A stretch of 30,122 bases of DNA from a virus, in IMG/VR virus record IMGVR_UViG_3300030104_005486, positions 1 through 30,122 of that record. One strand, given 5' to 3'. Shown here piece after piece: positions 5,749-16,000 of this stretch (position 1 is the first letter of the stretch; every line of letters begins with the position of its first letter). Below the pieces are notes generated by a model. It worked only from the letters and a program-made list of their open reading frames with translations, was not told where the DNA came from and made no database searches. The position numbers and the translations under genes are program-made.

Positions 5749-8666
5749 TGGCAACATACAAAGGTCAGAATTTTGAGACAAACTCAGGTAGGAGTAGTGC
5801 AACAAGAATAAATCAATACTCCGCAGGCAGAGTGCCAACAGGCAGAGTGCCAAGACCAAACCTACCAGACTCATCTGTTGATATAGCCAGTAAGGTTGTG
5901 AGAGTATCTAACAAGATATTAGATGCCAAAGCAGAAAGAGAAGGCCTACAGGCAGGGTTTGAAGCAATAGAACAAGGCACACAAACTATCGATCAAGCAG
6001 AAGCAACACCAATGACTATAAGAGGTGATGCATTTAAAAAAGGTGCAAGAGATGCCTTTGTAGCCAAAACAAAAAACGAATTAGAAATTGAATTAACAAA
6101 ACTATACAGTGACACAACGATCAACACTGATCCAGAAGCATTCGCACTCAAGACACAAGAACTGAGAGATAAAATTGCAGATTCAACTCCATCAAGTTTG
6201 GCACCAAAATTGTTACCTGTGGTTGATGATGCTATCAATCATTATAACAATAAAACTTTAGCATTGAGCATAGCAACAGAAGATGCAAACAACACAGCAA
6301 CGTTGAAAGATAGATTATTCACAATTATCATTCCAAGGATCCAAGAAAACATTTTAAAAGGTAACAGAGTTGATAGTGACTTGGGTGAAAGTTTAGGAAT
6401 ATTAGAAAGTTTAAGAGATCAAAATAAAATATCTCAAGAAGAATTTTTACAAAATAAAAATATTCTTTTCTCAAGTGTGGTAGAACCTTTCATAAGACAA
6501 AAGTTTGAGTCAGCAGAAGACAAGGCAGACTTCTTAGAAAAATTTAAAAATAATGAAAACACAGCAGAAATAATGGCTGACTTATATGAACAGTATGGTG
6601 ATGAATTTGAAAATGCGGTGGGTGAAGATACATTTCCAAAAACATTAGACATTGATTCATATGACAAGTTGGCTAACATCTTAGAAAAAGAACTTAACAC
6701 AAAAATTAAAGGTTTGAGAACAGAAAGAACTGTTTATGAAAATGGTTTCTCGACAAAGATAGATGAAGCAATCAAAAATGGTGATAGGTTAGAAAACGTC
6801 ATTGACCTAAATGATTTTGAAAATGAATTAGACAGTTTGCTTTACAGCGAAGAAGACAAAGAGGCCTTGTATGCACTTTATAAAGAAGGTGTGATAGTCA
6901 CGGAGTACACACAAAATTTAAGTTCAATCACAATGAATGCTATTGAAGGTAGAATTCAGGCAGTTGATGACAAATTAAAATTGATAGCAGGTGATGACCA
7001 AGTTGATGCTGACACAAATATTCAATTGATGGCTTTGAACAAAGCAAAAGGATATTTGGTTGCCAAACAGAGCGAACTTTTGACCGCTTACAATGGTGGT
7101 AACATATATGGTTACCTAAAAGTAAATGATGTTGAAACGTACGACACAACCATTGATGAGTTATTCCAAAAGAATATATTTGAATTAACAGAAGCAGATC
7201 TAATAAAAAGAAGAGAGTTGGCCGCATTACAATTAGGAATTGATAATGTTGAAGGTATGCCATTGTTAGATGAAACAGAAATAACTCAAGTAAAAGAAAG
7301 TCTAACACAAGCAACAACGGCCAAGGAGTTAACAAGTGCAATTAATCTTATCAATCAAATGGACTTGCCTTCAAACATATATTTAGAAATGGATCTACCT
7401 GCTGAATTAGAAAGTTTGTTTATATTGAGTGGTGGTGGAGCATCAACTTCATTCAAGTTCGCGGCGGAGGCCTATTTAGGTAAAGAAGATAATTTAAAAG
7501 CGGCGAACATCAGTAAGAAAGATGCCAACACAGTGGCAAATGACTTTTTAAGTGATGATAAATTTATAGGTATCACAGCAGATGTGACTACTAAAAATGC
7601 AATGGTAGATGTGTATGCTTCTTTCTATGCCAAAGCACTTACGACCACAGAAGGTGACACAGAAGCCGCAGAACGAATTGCAAAAAATCATTTTGATAAA
7701 GCATTTAGGATTGAAGAAGTTGAATGGAATGGACAAAATGTTTTGATCCCAAACAATATTTCAACAGCAGACTTCAATAAAACTTTAGAAGATGCAGAAG
7801 AAATTTTAAACAATCCATTGAAGTATGGAATTATGCTATCTGAAAATGCAGGTATAACTGATTTTGATTTAGCAGAAAACACTATTATTATTAGACAAGG
7901 TGATAAACTTTTATTCCAGATCGCTAACAAAAATGATCTAACAGCAAATGATGATGGTAACTTAACTTATTATCAAATCCAAAGTAATGGTAAAAATGGT
8001 AAAGCACCAACAGAAACTCTTGCTATCAATATTGATCCTAACAAAAGAGTTGTAGCACCAAAAGATATAGAAAACAATCCTGCTTGGAGTGTTATTGTTG
8101 AAACAGACAAACAGGCACCTGAGTTAAGTAAAAATCAAAACACATTTGAAAATTATTATATTGATATAGCAAAACAAGGTGGCTATGAAATTGGTGTGGT
8201 AGAAAAATTTGCCACAAACATTGATCCAACAGATGGTGACAAACAACTTATACTGACAGGTATAGGTGTTAAACTAAACAATGGTTCTATATCACAAGAT
8301 GAATTCAATTGGTTGAACACTAACTATCCAGAAGTGTTTGACGGATTGATGATCCCTGAAGTACAGGCAGAAGTTCAATTGCTGTATAGTGTGTTCAAAG
8401 AAAATGGTGGATATTCCACATTGAGAACAGGTAAGAAATTATCACCTTTAGCAACTTTATATATTGTTCATCAAGAAGCCTATGTGAAATACTTGGAAGG
8501 TGAGTTGGCAACGTTGAAAGAGTCAACAGGTGAAGCCACAAATATATTTGATGCAAACCCAGACAAAGAAGGAACACAAATATTTAATTTTGATTCTTCC
8601 ACAAACCAACAAAGCAAGAAAAACAAAATCAAAGAATTAGAAAAAGAATTAGATCAGGAGTCCTAA
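5748..8666 (+). CDS. Large internal virion protein (T7 gp15-like by position)
   Basis: A 972-residue protein, very rich in Glu, Asp, Lys, Asn and long predicted helices, with no signal peptide or membrane segment. A short Arg/Ser/Asn-rich N-terminus (FETNSGRSSATRINQYSAGR) precedes residues 45-60, where the helical body begins. The C-terminus ends in a Lys/Glu helix. In T7 the equivalent position holds gp15, which forms part of the periplasmic DNA-ejection tube. Length is larger than T7 gp15 (747). It begins on the stop of the basic peptide gene and ends one base before the next gene. No lytic enzyme motif is evident. Assignment rests on position and character. Confidence 0.65.
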   Translation: MATYKGQNFETNSGRSSATRINQYSAGRVPTGRVPRPNLPDSSVDIASKVVRVSNKILDAKAEREGLQAGFEAIEQGTQTIDQAEATPMTIRGDAFKKGARDAFVAKTKNELEIELTKLYSDTTINTDPEAFALKTQELRDKIADSTPSSLAPKLLPVVDDAINHYNNKTLALSIATEDANNTATLKDRLFTIIIPRIQENILKGNRVDSDLGESLGILESLRDQNKISQEEFLQNKNILFSSVVEPFIRQKFESAEDKADFLEKFKNNENTAEIMADLYEQYGDEFENAVGEDTFPKTLDIDSYDKLANILEKELNTKIKGLRTERTVYENGFSTKIDEAIKNGDRLENVIDLNDFENELDSLLYSEEDKEALYALYKEGVIVTEYTQNLSSITMNAIEGRIQAVDDKLKLIAGDDQVDADTNIQLMALNKAKGYLVAKQSELLTAYNGGNIYGYLKVNDVETYDTTIDELFQKNIFELTEADLIKRRELAALQLGIDNVEGMPLLDETEITQVKESLTQATTAKELTSAINLINQMDLPSNIYLEMDLPAELESLFILSGGGASTSFKFAAEAYLGKEDNLKAANISKKDANTVANDFLSDDKFIGITADVTTKNAMVDVYASFYAKALTTTEGDTEAAERIAKNHFDKAFRIEEVEWNGQNVLIPNNISTADFNKTLEDAEEILNNPLKYGIMLSENAGITDFDLAENTIIIRQGDKLLFQIANKNDLTANDDGNLTYYQIQSNGKNGKAPTETLAINIDPNKRVVAPKDIENNPAWSVIVETDKQAPELSKNQNTFENYYIDIAKQGGYEIGVVEKFATNIDPTDGDKQLILTGIGVKLNNGSISQDEFNWLNTNYPEVFDGLMIPEVQAEVQLLYSVFKENGGYSTLRTGKKLSPLATLYIVHQEAYVKYLEGELATLKESTGEATNIFDANPDKEGTQIFNFDSSTNQQSKKNKIKELEKELDQES

Positions 8667-8667
8667 G

Positions 8668-10401
8668 ATGAAAAAATACCAGTTAGGCTATACAACTGAT
8701 GAATTCTTTACACCGTTGTCCAAAGCGACTTCAGGTGAGAATGCCAGTATTGCCTATCGAGATGGAAGATCAAACACATTTGGAAAAATGGGTGTAGATC
8801 TATTTGAAGATCTAAATGATTCAACAGCATACATTGAAGAACAAGATTGGACGCCAAAAAATAGATATTGGCGAGAAGGTTTAGAATGGACACCTGACTT
8901 GACTGTGGGTGGAGCGGCCAAATTAGCAGAAGTTTATGATTTAGATAGACAATATGAATACATAAAAAATAGATCAGGCACCTTTGACAATGTTATGAGA
9001 GGTACGTTGAACATTGGTACTATGATGATAGTAGATGAAGTCAATCTTATACCATTCGTAGGACAGTTTGCTAAAATTGGACAAGGTATAAAAGCAACAA
9101 CAACGGTTGGTAAAGCAGTGAAAGCCTTGACAGTAGGAACTAAATCAAAAACGGCAGGTGGTGCATTTGTGTCAGGTGCAATACAGACAACACCTTACAC
9201 AGCAATAGAGGCCTTTTACCTAACACCACAATCAGAACAGATCAGAAGACAACAAGATATCAGTTTTATGAATCAGTTGTTTGGCTTCACTTTAGGCACA
9301 GCGGCAGGTGGTGCCTTTGGTGCCGCGGGTTACGGTTTCAGGAAATGGTTACAGAACACAAAAAATGATCCAAAGATCAACAATCCTTTAGATGAACAAA
9401 CACCAGAAGCATTAGCAAGGAAAGAAATAGTTGATACGGAAGTATCAAAATTAGACATAAAAGACAGCAACCTTGTAGATGTTGAAGTACAATCAAGACC
9501 TGATGTGGATGAATTTGATTTAGAAAATATTAGTTTAGACAACAAAACTAAAAAAACAAGTTTCACTGAAGATGGATTATTATCAAAAGATGCAACAGCA
9601 CCAACAGTGATCAATTCAGTGAGAGGTGTGTTATCAATAACAACCAAAAAGAAATTATTACAACAAGTATTAGAGTCTATCAGACCAGAAAATTTAAAAT
9701 CAGATACTATCAAAATAAAAGTTAGAGGCACCAACCAAAGATATATTTTTACAAAACAACAGGTGCTTGAAATCACACCAGTGTTAGAAAGATTTGGTCT
9801 CAAGAAAACTAAAATCAATAAAAAGAGAACTATGTTGGAAGTCAAGTTTGAAGGTGATACGTATGCTATAACAAACAATGAAAAAACAGGACAACCAATT
9901 GCATATAAAAAAGGTGCAGATGGAAAATACACTACACCAGAAGATGAAATAACAAGTAAAAAAATATTTCACGGTGCAGTAACAAAAGATCCAAGTATCA
10001 AAGCACAAATAAAACAAGACATAGATGGACAAAACAAAATTGAAAGTGAAGCCACAGATGCAGTTGAAGAAACTGTTGATGTTAGAGGCAAACACAAAAA
10101 CAAAACATATGATGAAGTGACAGATGAATTAACAGGTGAAGGTTATGCTAATATAACAACACCACAACAGTTAGACACATTACCTGAAACACTTGGTGTT
10201 AAAAAGGAATGGGTCAAAGCAGTCAATGATGGTCAAACATCAATTAAAAGAACAGTATTTGTTGATGGTAAGAAAGTAGAAAAAATTACAGACCTTACTG
10301 AATTAAAAACACAGATAGATGAGATTGCACAAAACAAACAACTATTAGAGGAAGTGGAAAGCAAATTAGACGATTTGATGATTTGTAACGCGACGAATTA
10401 A
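8668..10401 (+). CDS. Internal/ejection protein with membrane-like central segment
   Basis: A 577-residue protein starting after CAGGAG. Residues about 110-220 are Gly/Ala/Thr rich with hydrophobic stretches (TLNIGTMMIVDEVNLIPFVG and FGFTLGTAAGGAFGAAGYGF), a pattern seen in podovirus ejection proteins that cross membranes. The remainder is charged and Lys-rich. It lies between two other large internal proteins and is separated from the next by a single base. Together with that gene it probably fills the place of T7 gp16, split in two here. No transglycosylase motif was recognised. Exact role is an inference. Confidence 0.6.
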   Translation: MKKYQLGYTTDEFFTPLSKATSGENASIAYRDGRSNTFGKMGVDLFEDLNDSTAYIEEQDWTPKNRYWREGLEWTPDLTVGGAAKLAEVYDLDRQYEYIKNRSGTFDNVMRGTLNIGTMMIVDEVNLIPFVGQFAKIGQGIKATTTVGKAVKALTVGTKSKTAGGAFVSGAIQTTPYTAIEAFYLTPQSEQIRRQQDISFMNQLFGFTLGTAAGGAFGAAGYGFRKWLQNTKNDPKINNPLDEQTPEALARKEIVDTEVSKLDIKDSNLVDVEVQSRPDVDEFDLENISLDNKTKKTSFTEDGLLSKDATAPTVINSVRGVLSITTKKKLLQQVLESIRPENLKSDTIKIKVRGTNQRYIFTKQQVLEITPVLERFGLKKTKINKKRTMLEVKFEGDTYAITNNEKTGQPIAYKKGADGKYTTPEDEITSKKIFHGAVTKDPSIKAQIKQDIDGQNKIESEATDAVEETVDVRGKHKNKTYDEVTDELTGEGYANITTPQQLDTLPETLGVKKEWVKAVNDGQTSIKRTVFVDGKKVEKITDLTELKTQIDEIAQNKQLLEEVESKLDDLMICNATN

Positions 10402-10402
10402 T

Positions 10403-12988
10403 ATGGCAAACAAACAATGTAGCATTAATGTATTAGGTGATGACTTACTTAACAAATTAAGAAGAGCAGGTATCTTAGAAGATATTGAATCTAAAATAGA
10501 TGATGCTGTTAAAAAATTTGAAGGTGATAGTTTAGATACTGCCAAACTTACTGAAATAAGAAATGGTGTTATCAATAATGAAGTAAGCAAAATGAAGAAA
10601 CAACTTAAACCAAAAGTTGTAGAAACTAAAAATGCAATCACAATGGTTGAAAAATTAGAAGACAAATTAGATTGGTTTGTGACTAATTTTCCAAATAGTC
10701 CATTGATTAAAAGTTATAAAAAAGGCGACAAAGAAAAATTACTTAATAATATATTGATAGGTGCTTTGTATGAATCAAACTATTCCAAAGGTGCTAATTT
10801 AGAAAGAGTAACACAAAGTACATTAGGAACTTATTGGGGTAATTTAATTGATAGAAGACTCACAAATGAAATTGGTGAAGATTGGCACAAACACACAAAA
10901 GGTAGAGAAAATGCAGAAAAAATAATGGAAGACATTATTGCAATACAAAAAGATCCTGCAAGAAAAACTTCTGTAAACAATAGCAACACACCACATTACA
11001 AAATAGCAAGAGCAATAGCAGATTCATTTGAGAAAATGGTTGCAGAGAATAATGTTGTTGGTGGTAAGATGACAATGTTGAATTTGGTGCCTAAAGTTAG
11101 ATTAAACGTTAACAAAATTAAAAATAAAAAAGAAGAATTTATAAATGACTTCGCAGAATATTTAAGTGACCAAGATATAATTCAAAAATATGGAATCACT
11201 GATCCCGCAAAGATCAAAGCATACAAAAGAGAGATTGCATTAAAAGAATATGACAGAGTGACGTCAGCGAGTCCTGATATGGACACGTTTGGTAATGAAC
11301 TTGATATGACCATCAATAGAGATTATCAAATTGCATCAAGTGGTAAGAGTTACTTTGATATCACTGCCAAATATACAAGTGAACAAGATATGGAAAGTAT
11401 GTTTTTTGGACAGTTCCAAAAATTATCAGAACAACACGCGATGACTAAAATGTTTGGTGCAAGTCCTTTGACATTTATTAACAAATTAAAAAAACAATTA
11501 TCAAAGAGTGCAACATTGTCCAGTGCCGCAAATGGTAAAGGAATGGACATATTAGAAAAAGGATTAAAAAACAAAATAGAAAGAAGACCAATAGCAAGAG
11601 GTTGGTTTATGAGCACATTACAAAATTTAAGAAATGTTACTTTAGGTAAGTTGGGTTTTGTATTTGTTGATCAAGTGATTATGGAGCCTGTGTTTAGTGC
11701 ATTTAGATTGTTCACAAGAGGTGATAACACTATGAAAAATATGCTTGGCAATATGTCACCATTCCAAGGCAAGAAGAAAAGAAATGTAGCAAGATTCCAC
11801 GCAGTGGCTATGGAACATTACATAGGTGCAGTCAATAACAGATATTTTGGTGAAGTGTTTGAAGCAGGTGGTCGTGTAACAGATGCAACAAGAAATTTAG
11901 CAAATAAATTTATGAGAATAACAGGTTCAACTTATTTTTCAGATGGACAGGCGGCGGCAGGTTTTGCTGTTCAAAGAATGGATGTGACAGATGCATTAAA
12001 GTCAGGAAGAAAATGGAAACAACTGAAAGCAGATAAAAAAACAAAAAGATTCATACTTGATTTAGAACAAGCAGGTATTGATGAAGGTGCTTGGGATGAT
12101 GCTGTAAGACAACTTGACAAATATTTAGATGAAGATGGGTTGTTTGATCCATTTGCATTACCAGTAATCAACAACACTTTAAGATCAAGAGGACAAACAA
12201 GATACGATGCTTGGATGGCTTATTTCCAAAAAAGAGTTGATGGCTTATCAAGAATGAAACCGGGTGAAATAGAAAATGCAAGATTAACTTTTTTCAATGA
12301 TGGAAAAGAAATGAATGCAGTCATTAAAACATTAGTACAGTTCAAATCATTTGCATTCTCAATAGGTAGAAGAGTGTATGGTGATGCTTACTTGCACGGT
12401 GGCAAGATTGGTGTAATGAAACAAGCGGCAGGATTAGCAATACCAATGTTCACAGCAGGTATAGTAGCAACACAGGCCAGAGAAATGATGAAAGGTAATG
12501 CTCCTTTGAGTTTTGACTTCACAGAAGATTCAACATTGTTAGAAAGAGCATTTCAACGTTCAGGTATAACGGCAATATTTGCACCATTTATAGATCCGTT
12601 TGTAGAAACTCAATTTCAAGCAATATATGAAAATTCAACTAACAACAGAAATCTACAAAATGATTATGAAAGAGAAGTTTTAGGTCCAAGTATTTCGTCT
12701 ATGATTGATGTGATGTCAGGAGCAGGTTCAACTGTGGCTTCTGTGTTTACTAAAAAAGAAGATTTTAAAAAGAGTGCATTTGGTTTCACGAGAGACTTGG
12801 GTGCTATGTTTTTACCAAATGGTTTGGGTTTCTCGAAGTTACAAAAATATCTGTTGTATGATGTTTTAGAACAAAACCTATTACCAAAGGAATACAAGAA
12901 GAGAAAAAGACGAGATAAAAAATTAGCAATTAAACAACGTGATAAAAAAGCCACAAACATTTTGGAGTGGGCGGACAGGATCAATTAA
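10403..12988 (+). CDS. Large internal virion protein (T7 gp16 C-terminal-like by position)
   Basis: An 861-residue protein starting at ATG 10403 right after the preceding stop. The first 350 residues are charged, helical and Asn/Lys-rich. The later part has amphipathic segments and a hydrophobic stretch near residue 670 (GLAIPMFTAGIVATQAREMM). It also has many aromatic-basic pairs, and ends in a strongly basic tail (EYKKRKRRDKKLAIKQRDKK) fitting DNA contact. Local G+C is among the lowest in the genome. It is the last internal gene before the tail fibre, as in T7. No enzymatic motif recognised. Confidence 0.6.
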   Translation: MANKQCSINVLGDDLLNKLRRAGILEDIESKIDDAVKKFEGDSLDTAKLTEIRNGVINNEVSKMKKQLKPKVVETKNAITMVEKLEDKLDWFVTNFPNSPLIKSYKKGDKEKLLNNILIGALYESNYSKGANLERVTQSTLGTYWGNLIDRRLTNEIGEDWHKHTKGRENAEKIMEDIIAIQKDPARKTSVNNSNTPHYKIARAIADSFEKMVAENNVVGGKMTMLNLVPKVRLNVNKIKNKKEEFINDFAEYLSDQDIIQKYGITDPAKIKAYKREIALKEYDRVTSASPDMDTFGNELDMTINRDYQIASSGKSYFDITAKYTSEQDMESMFFGQFQKLSEQHAMTKMFGASPLTFINKLKKQLSKSATLSSAANGKGMDILEKGLKNKIERRPIARGWFMSTLQNLRNVTLGKLGFVFVDQVIMEPVFSAFRLFTRGDNTMKNMLGNMSPFQGKKKRNVARFHAVAMEHYIGAVNNRYFGEVFEAGGRVTDATRNLANKFMRITGSTYFSDGQAAAGFAVQRMDVTDALKSGRKWKQLKADKKTKRFILDLEQAGIDEGAWDDAVRQLDKYLDEDGLFDPFALPVINNTLRSRGQTRYDAWMAYFQKRVDGLSRMKPGEIENARLTFFNDGKEMNAVIKTLVQFKSFAFSIGRRVYGDAYLHGGKIGVMKQAAGLAIPMFTAGIVATQAREMMKGNAPLSFDFTEDSTLLERAFQRSGITAIFAPFIDPFVETQFQAIYENSTNNRNLQNDYEREVLGPSISSMIDVMSGAGSTVASVFTKKEDFKKSAFGFTRDLGAMFLPNGLGFSKLQKYLLYDVLEQNLLPKEYKKRKRRDKKLAIKQRDKKATNILEWADRIN

Positions 12989-13022
12989 TTGGAATAAATA
13001 TTAAAGTTAAGGATAATTTTAT

Positions 13023-16000
13023 ATGGCAGTAACAAGCACAACACCAAGCATTCAATACACAGCAAACGGTTCTACTACTGAGTTTGCTTTCACATTCGTT
13101 GTTCCCGCAAGTGATTCAGGCGGAACGATATCATCAAGCACAGGATCAATATCAAGCAGTAGCAACTCATTGACAGTTACAGATTCAAACTTCTTCTACA
13201 CCAATGACCTACAAGGCAAAGCGATAACGATAGCAGGAGCAGGATCAGGTTCTGCAACATTAGAGACAACTATCACGACTGTTAATTCAGCAACAAATGT
13301 AACTCTTGGAACAACAGCATCAACAACAGTTTCAGGTCAGAACGTTGTTGTCACTACAGGTACATATGCAACGACACTAAACAACAATTCAGATATTCAG
13401 GTGTTTGTTAATGGTGTTCAGAAAACTATTGGTGCAGGAAATGACTACACGGTTTTATTGAACGTGGGTGATGACGCCAACAAGGCAGGTAAAGTAATTT
13501 TCAATTCAGCACCAACAGACACACACATAGTCACAATCAAAAGAGATGTGACGTTAGCAAGAACGACAGACTTCCAGACAGGTGGTGCGTTAACAGCCAA
13601 GACATTGAACTCAGAATTTGACACAATGATTATGGCAATCCAAGACACACAGTATGATACCACAGCGGGTGCAGTTAAATTCCCAGAAGATGAAACACCA
13701 ACAAGTTCATTCTTACCTGCTGTCTCAACAAGACGACACAAACTTTTAGCATTTGATAGTGCAGGTGAATTTTCAATGAAAGATGACATTTCAACAGGAA
13801 ATTTTGCAATCACAGGAACAACAGTACGAGGCACAACTGCTTTAAAAACACCAATGTTACAAAGCACATCAGCCAATGATGCTTTAGGTATCACGTCAGA
13901 TGGTCACTTAACAGTTTCACAAAGTTTAACAGCAGGCACAGTTGACATAAATGGTGGTGCCATAGACGGCACAACAATAGGTGCCTCAACACCAAGCACA
14001 GGTGTATTCACAACTTTACAAACGTCAGGCAACACGGTGATCAATGGTTTAACATATCCATCGTCAGATGGCTCAGCAGGATACGTCCTAAAAACAGACG
14101 GATCAGGTGCACTTGCATTTGATAGTGTTGCCGGGCTGAGTTTATTCACGGCACTGACAGACACACCTGCGAATTACACAGGTCACGCAAACAAATATCT
14201 CAAAATCAATGGTGCGGAAAATGGTATTGGTTTTGATGCATTACAGACATCAGAAGTAACTGAAGACACAAATTTGTACTACACGGACGCGAGGGTTGAT
14301 TCAAGGATCACAAGCACTTGGTTCGTTGATGAAGACAATATGTCTTCAAATAGTGCAACAAAATTTCCAACTCAACAAAGTGTCAAGGCTTATGTGGATT
14401 CACAGATCTTATCAAAAGACAACAGTGATGAAATAACAGAGGGGTCAAGTAATTTATATTTCACCGATGCAAGAGCCAGAGGTGCAGTTTCAGTAACTGA
14501 CTCAGGTGGTGATGGCAGTTTAGCATACAACAATTCAACAGGTGTCTTTACATACACGGGTCCAAGTGCCAGTGAAGTGAGAGCACATATCACAGGAACA
14601 TCACCTGTATCAATTTCAAGTGGTGCGATATCAGTTGCTGATGCTTCAGCCACAGACAAAGGTATAGCCGCATTCCATAACACCAACTTCACAGTAAGTT
14701 CAGGTACAGTATCAATCAAGACAGATGGTGTTGATAACACACATTTAGATTTTGGAACCACAGGAAATAAAATATCAACAGATGACATACCAGAAGGTTC
14801 AAATAATAAATTCTTCACAACAAATGGTGGAGCCTTGAATGCAGACTCACTGCCAGAAGGTTCAACTAACTTATATTTCACAACTGCCAGAGCAGATGCA
14901 AGAATTGCCAATGCAAGTATAACAGCATTGAGTGACACACCTGCTTCACTGTCAGGTATGGGTGGCAAGTTTTTAAAAGTAAATGCAGGTGCCAATGCGA
15001 TTGATTTTGTGACACACACTTTCATTCAATCTGTCTTGGAAGACACCACTCCAGAATTAGGTGGTAACTTGAACGTCAATGATAAAATTATTGAGAACAC
15101 TACAACCAACAATGGTCACATCAAATTCAAACCAGATCAAACAAGTGCGACAGGCAACTATGGTCACGCAGGTGGTTGGGGTTGGGCAGGTGGAACCACT
15201 CACTTCAACGGTCCATTGTCAATCACAGAAGATGACACTCCAGACATAGGTGAAATATACAACCAAGGTATTCAGATAACAGCAACAGGTGACAGTTTTC
15301 CTGCTGTGGTATTACAGGCCAAATCAGACAATGATAGATTTGGTAACATTTGGTTCCTGAGATCAGGTTCAGATAGTGGTGATGCCAGAGTAAGTGATGG
15401 AAACACATTGGGTGGTTTTTATGCTTCAGGTTTTGCCGCGGCAGGATCAGGACAGAATTACAACACGGTGAGTTCAGCCTGTTACTTCGTGGCGGCAGGT
15501 GATCACAGTGACTCAAACTCAGGTGGTTACTTCCAAGTAAGATCAACCAATGAAGGTTCAACATCACAGAGAACAATAGTTGACTTCAAAGGTAACAGGG
15601 CACACTTCAACCCAAGCAATGAAAATGTAGATTTCAGGGTTGATGGTGACACCAATGACAACATCTTCTTCGTAGATGCAGGCAACGAGAGGGTTGGTGT
15701 AAAGACCAGTTCGCCAGACACAGATTTCCACGTTGCGGGAACATTCAAGGCAGACACACTTGACTCAAGTTTCGTGTTAAGCAAGATACACAATGTTCAC
15801 ACAGCGACACCAACAGATGGACAGTTCTTGAAATACGTGAATGCCAACTCAAGATGGGAACCAGCAACAATTGGTTACGTGGCGACACAGGCCGCGGATC
15901 AGATCACAAATGGTTTTATGATCAAAGACACATTGAACGCAACTGTGGGAAGCGGTTGGACAGGTGCAAACAACACAGGCAGTGATGGTGCAACAGGTGT

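Noticed and set aside
14390-15025. Long antisense open frame in the tail fibre gene
   Set aside because: Shadow of the repetitive, Ser/Thr-rich tail fibre coding sequence; no start signals. The same applies to other antisense frames in 3.7-16.8 kb.
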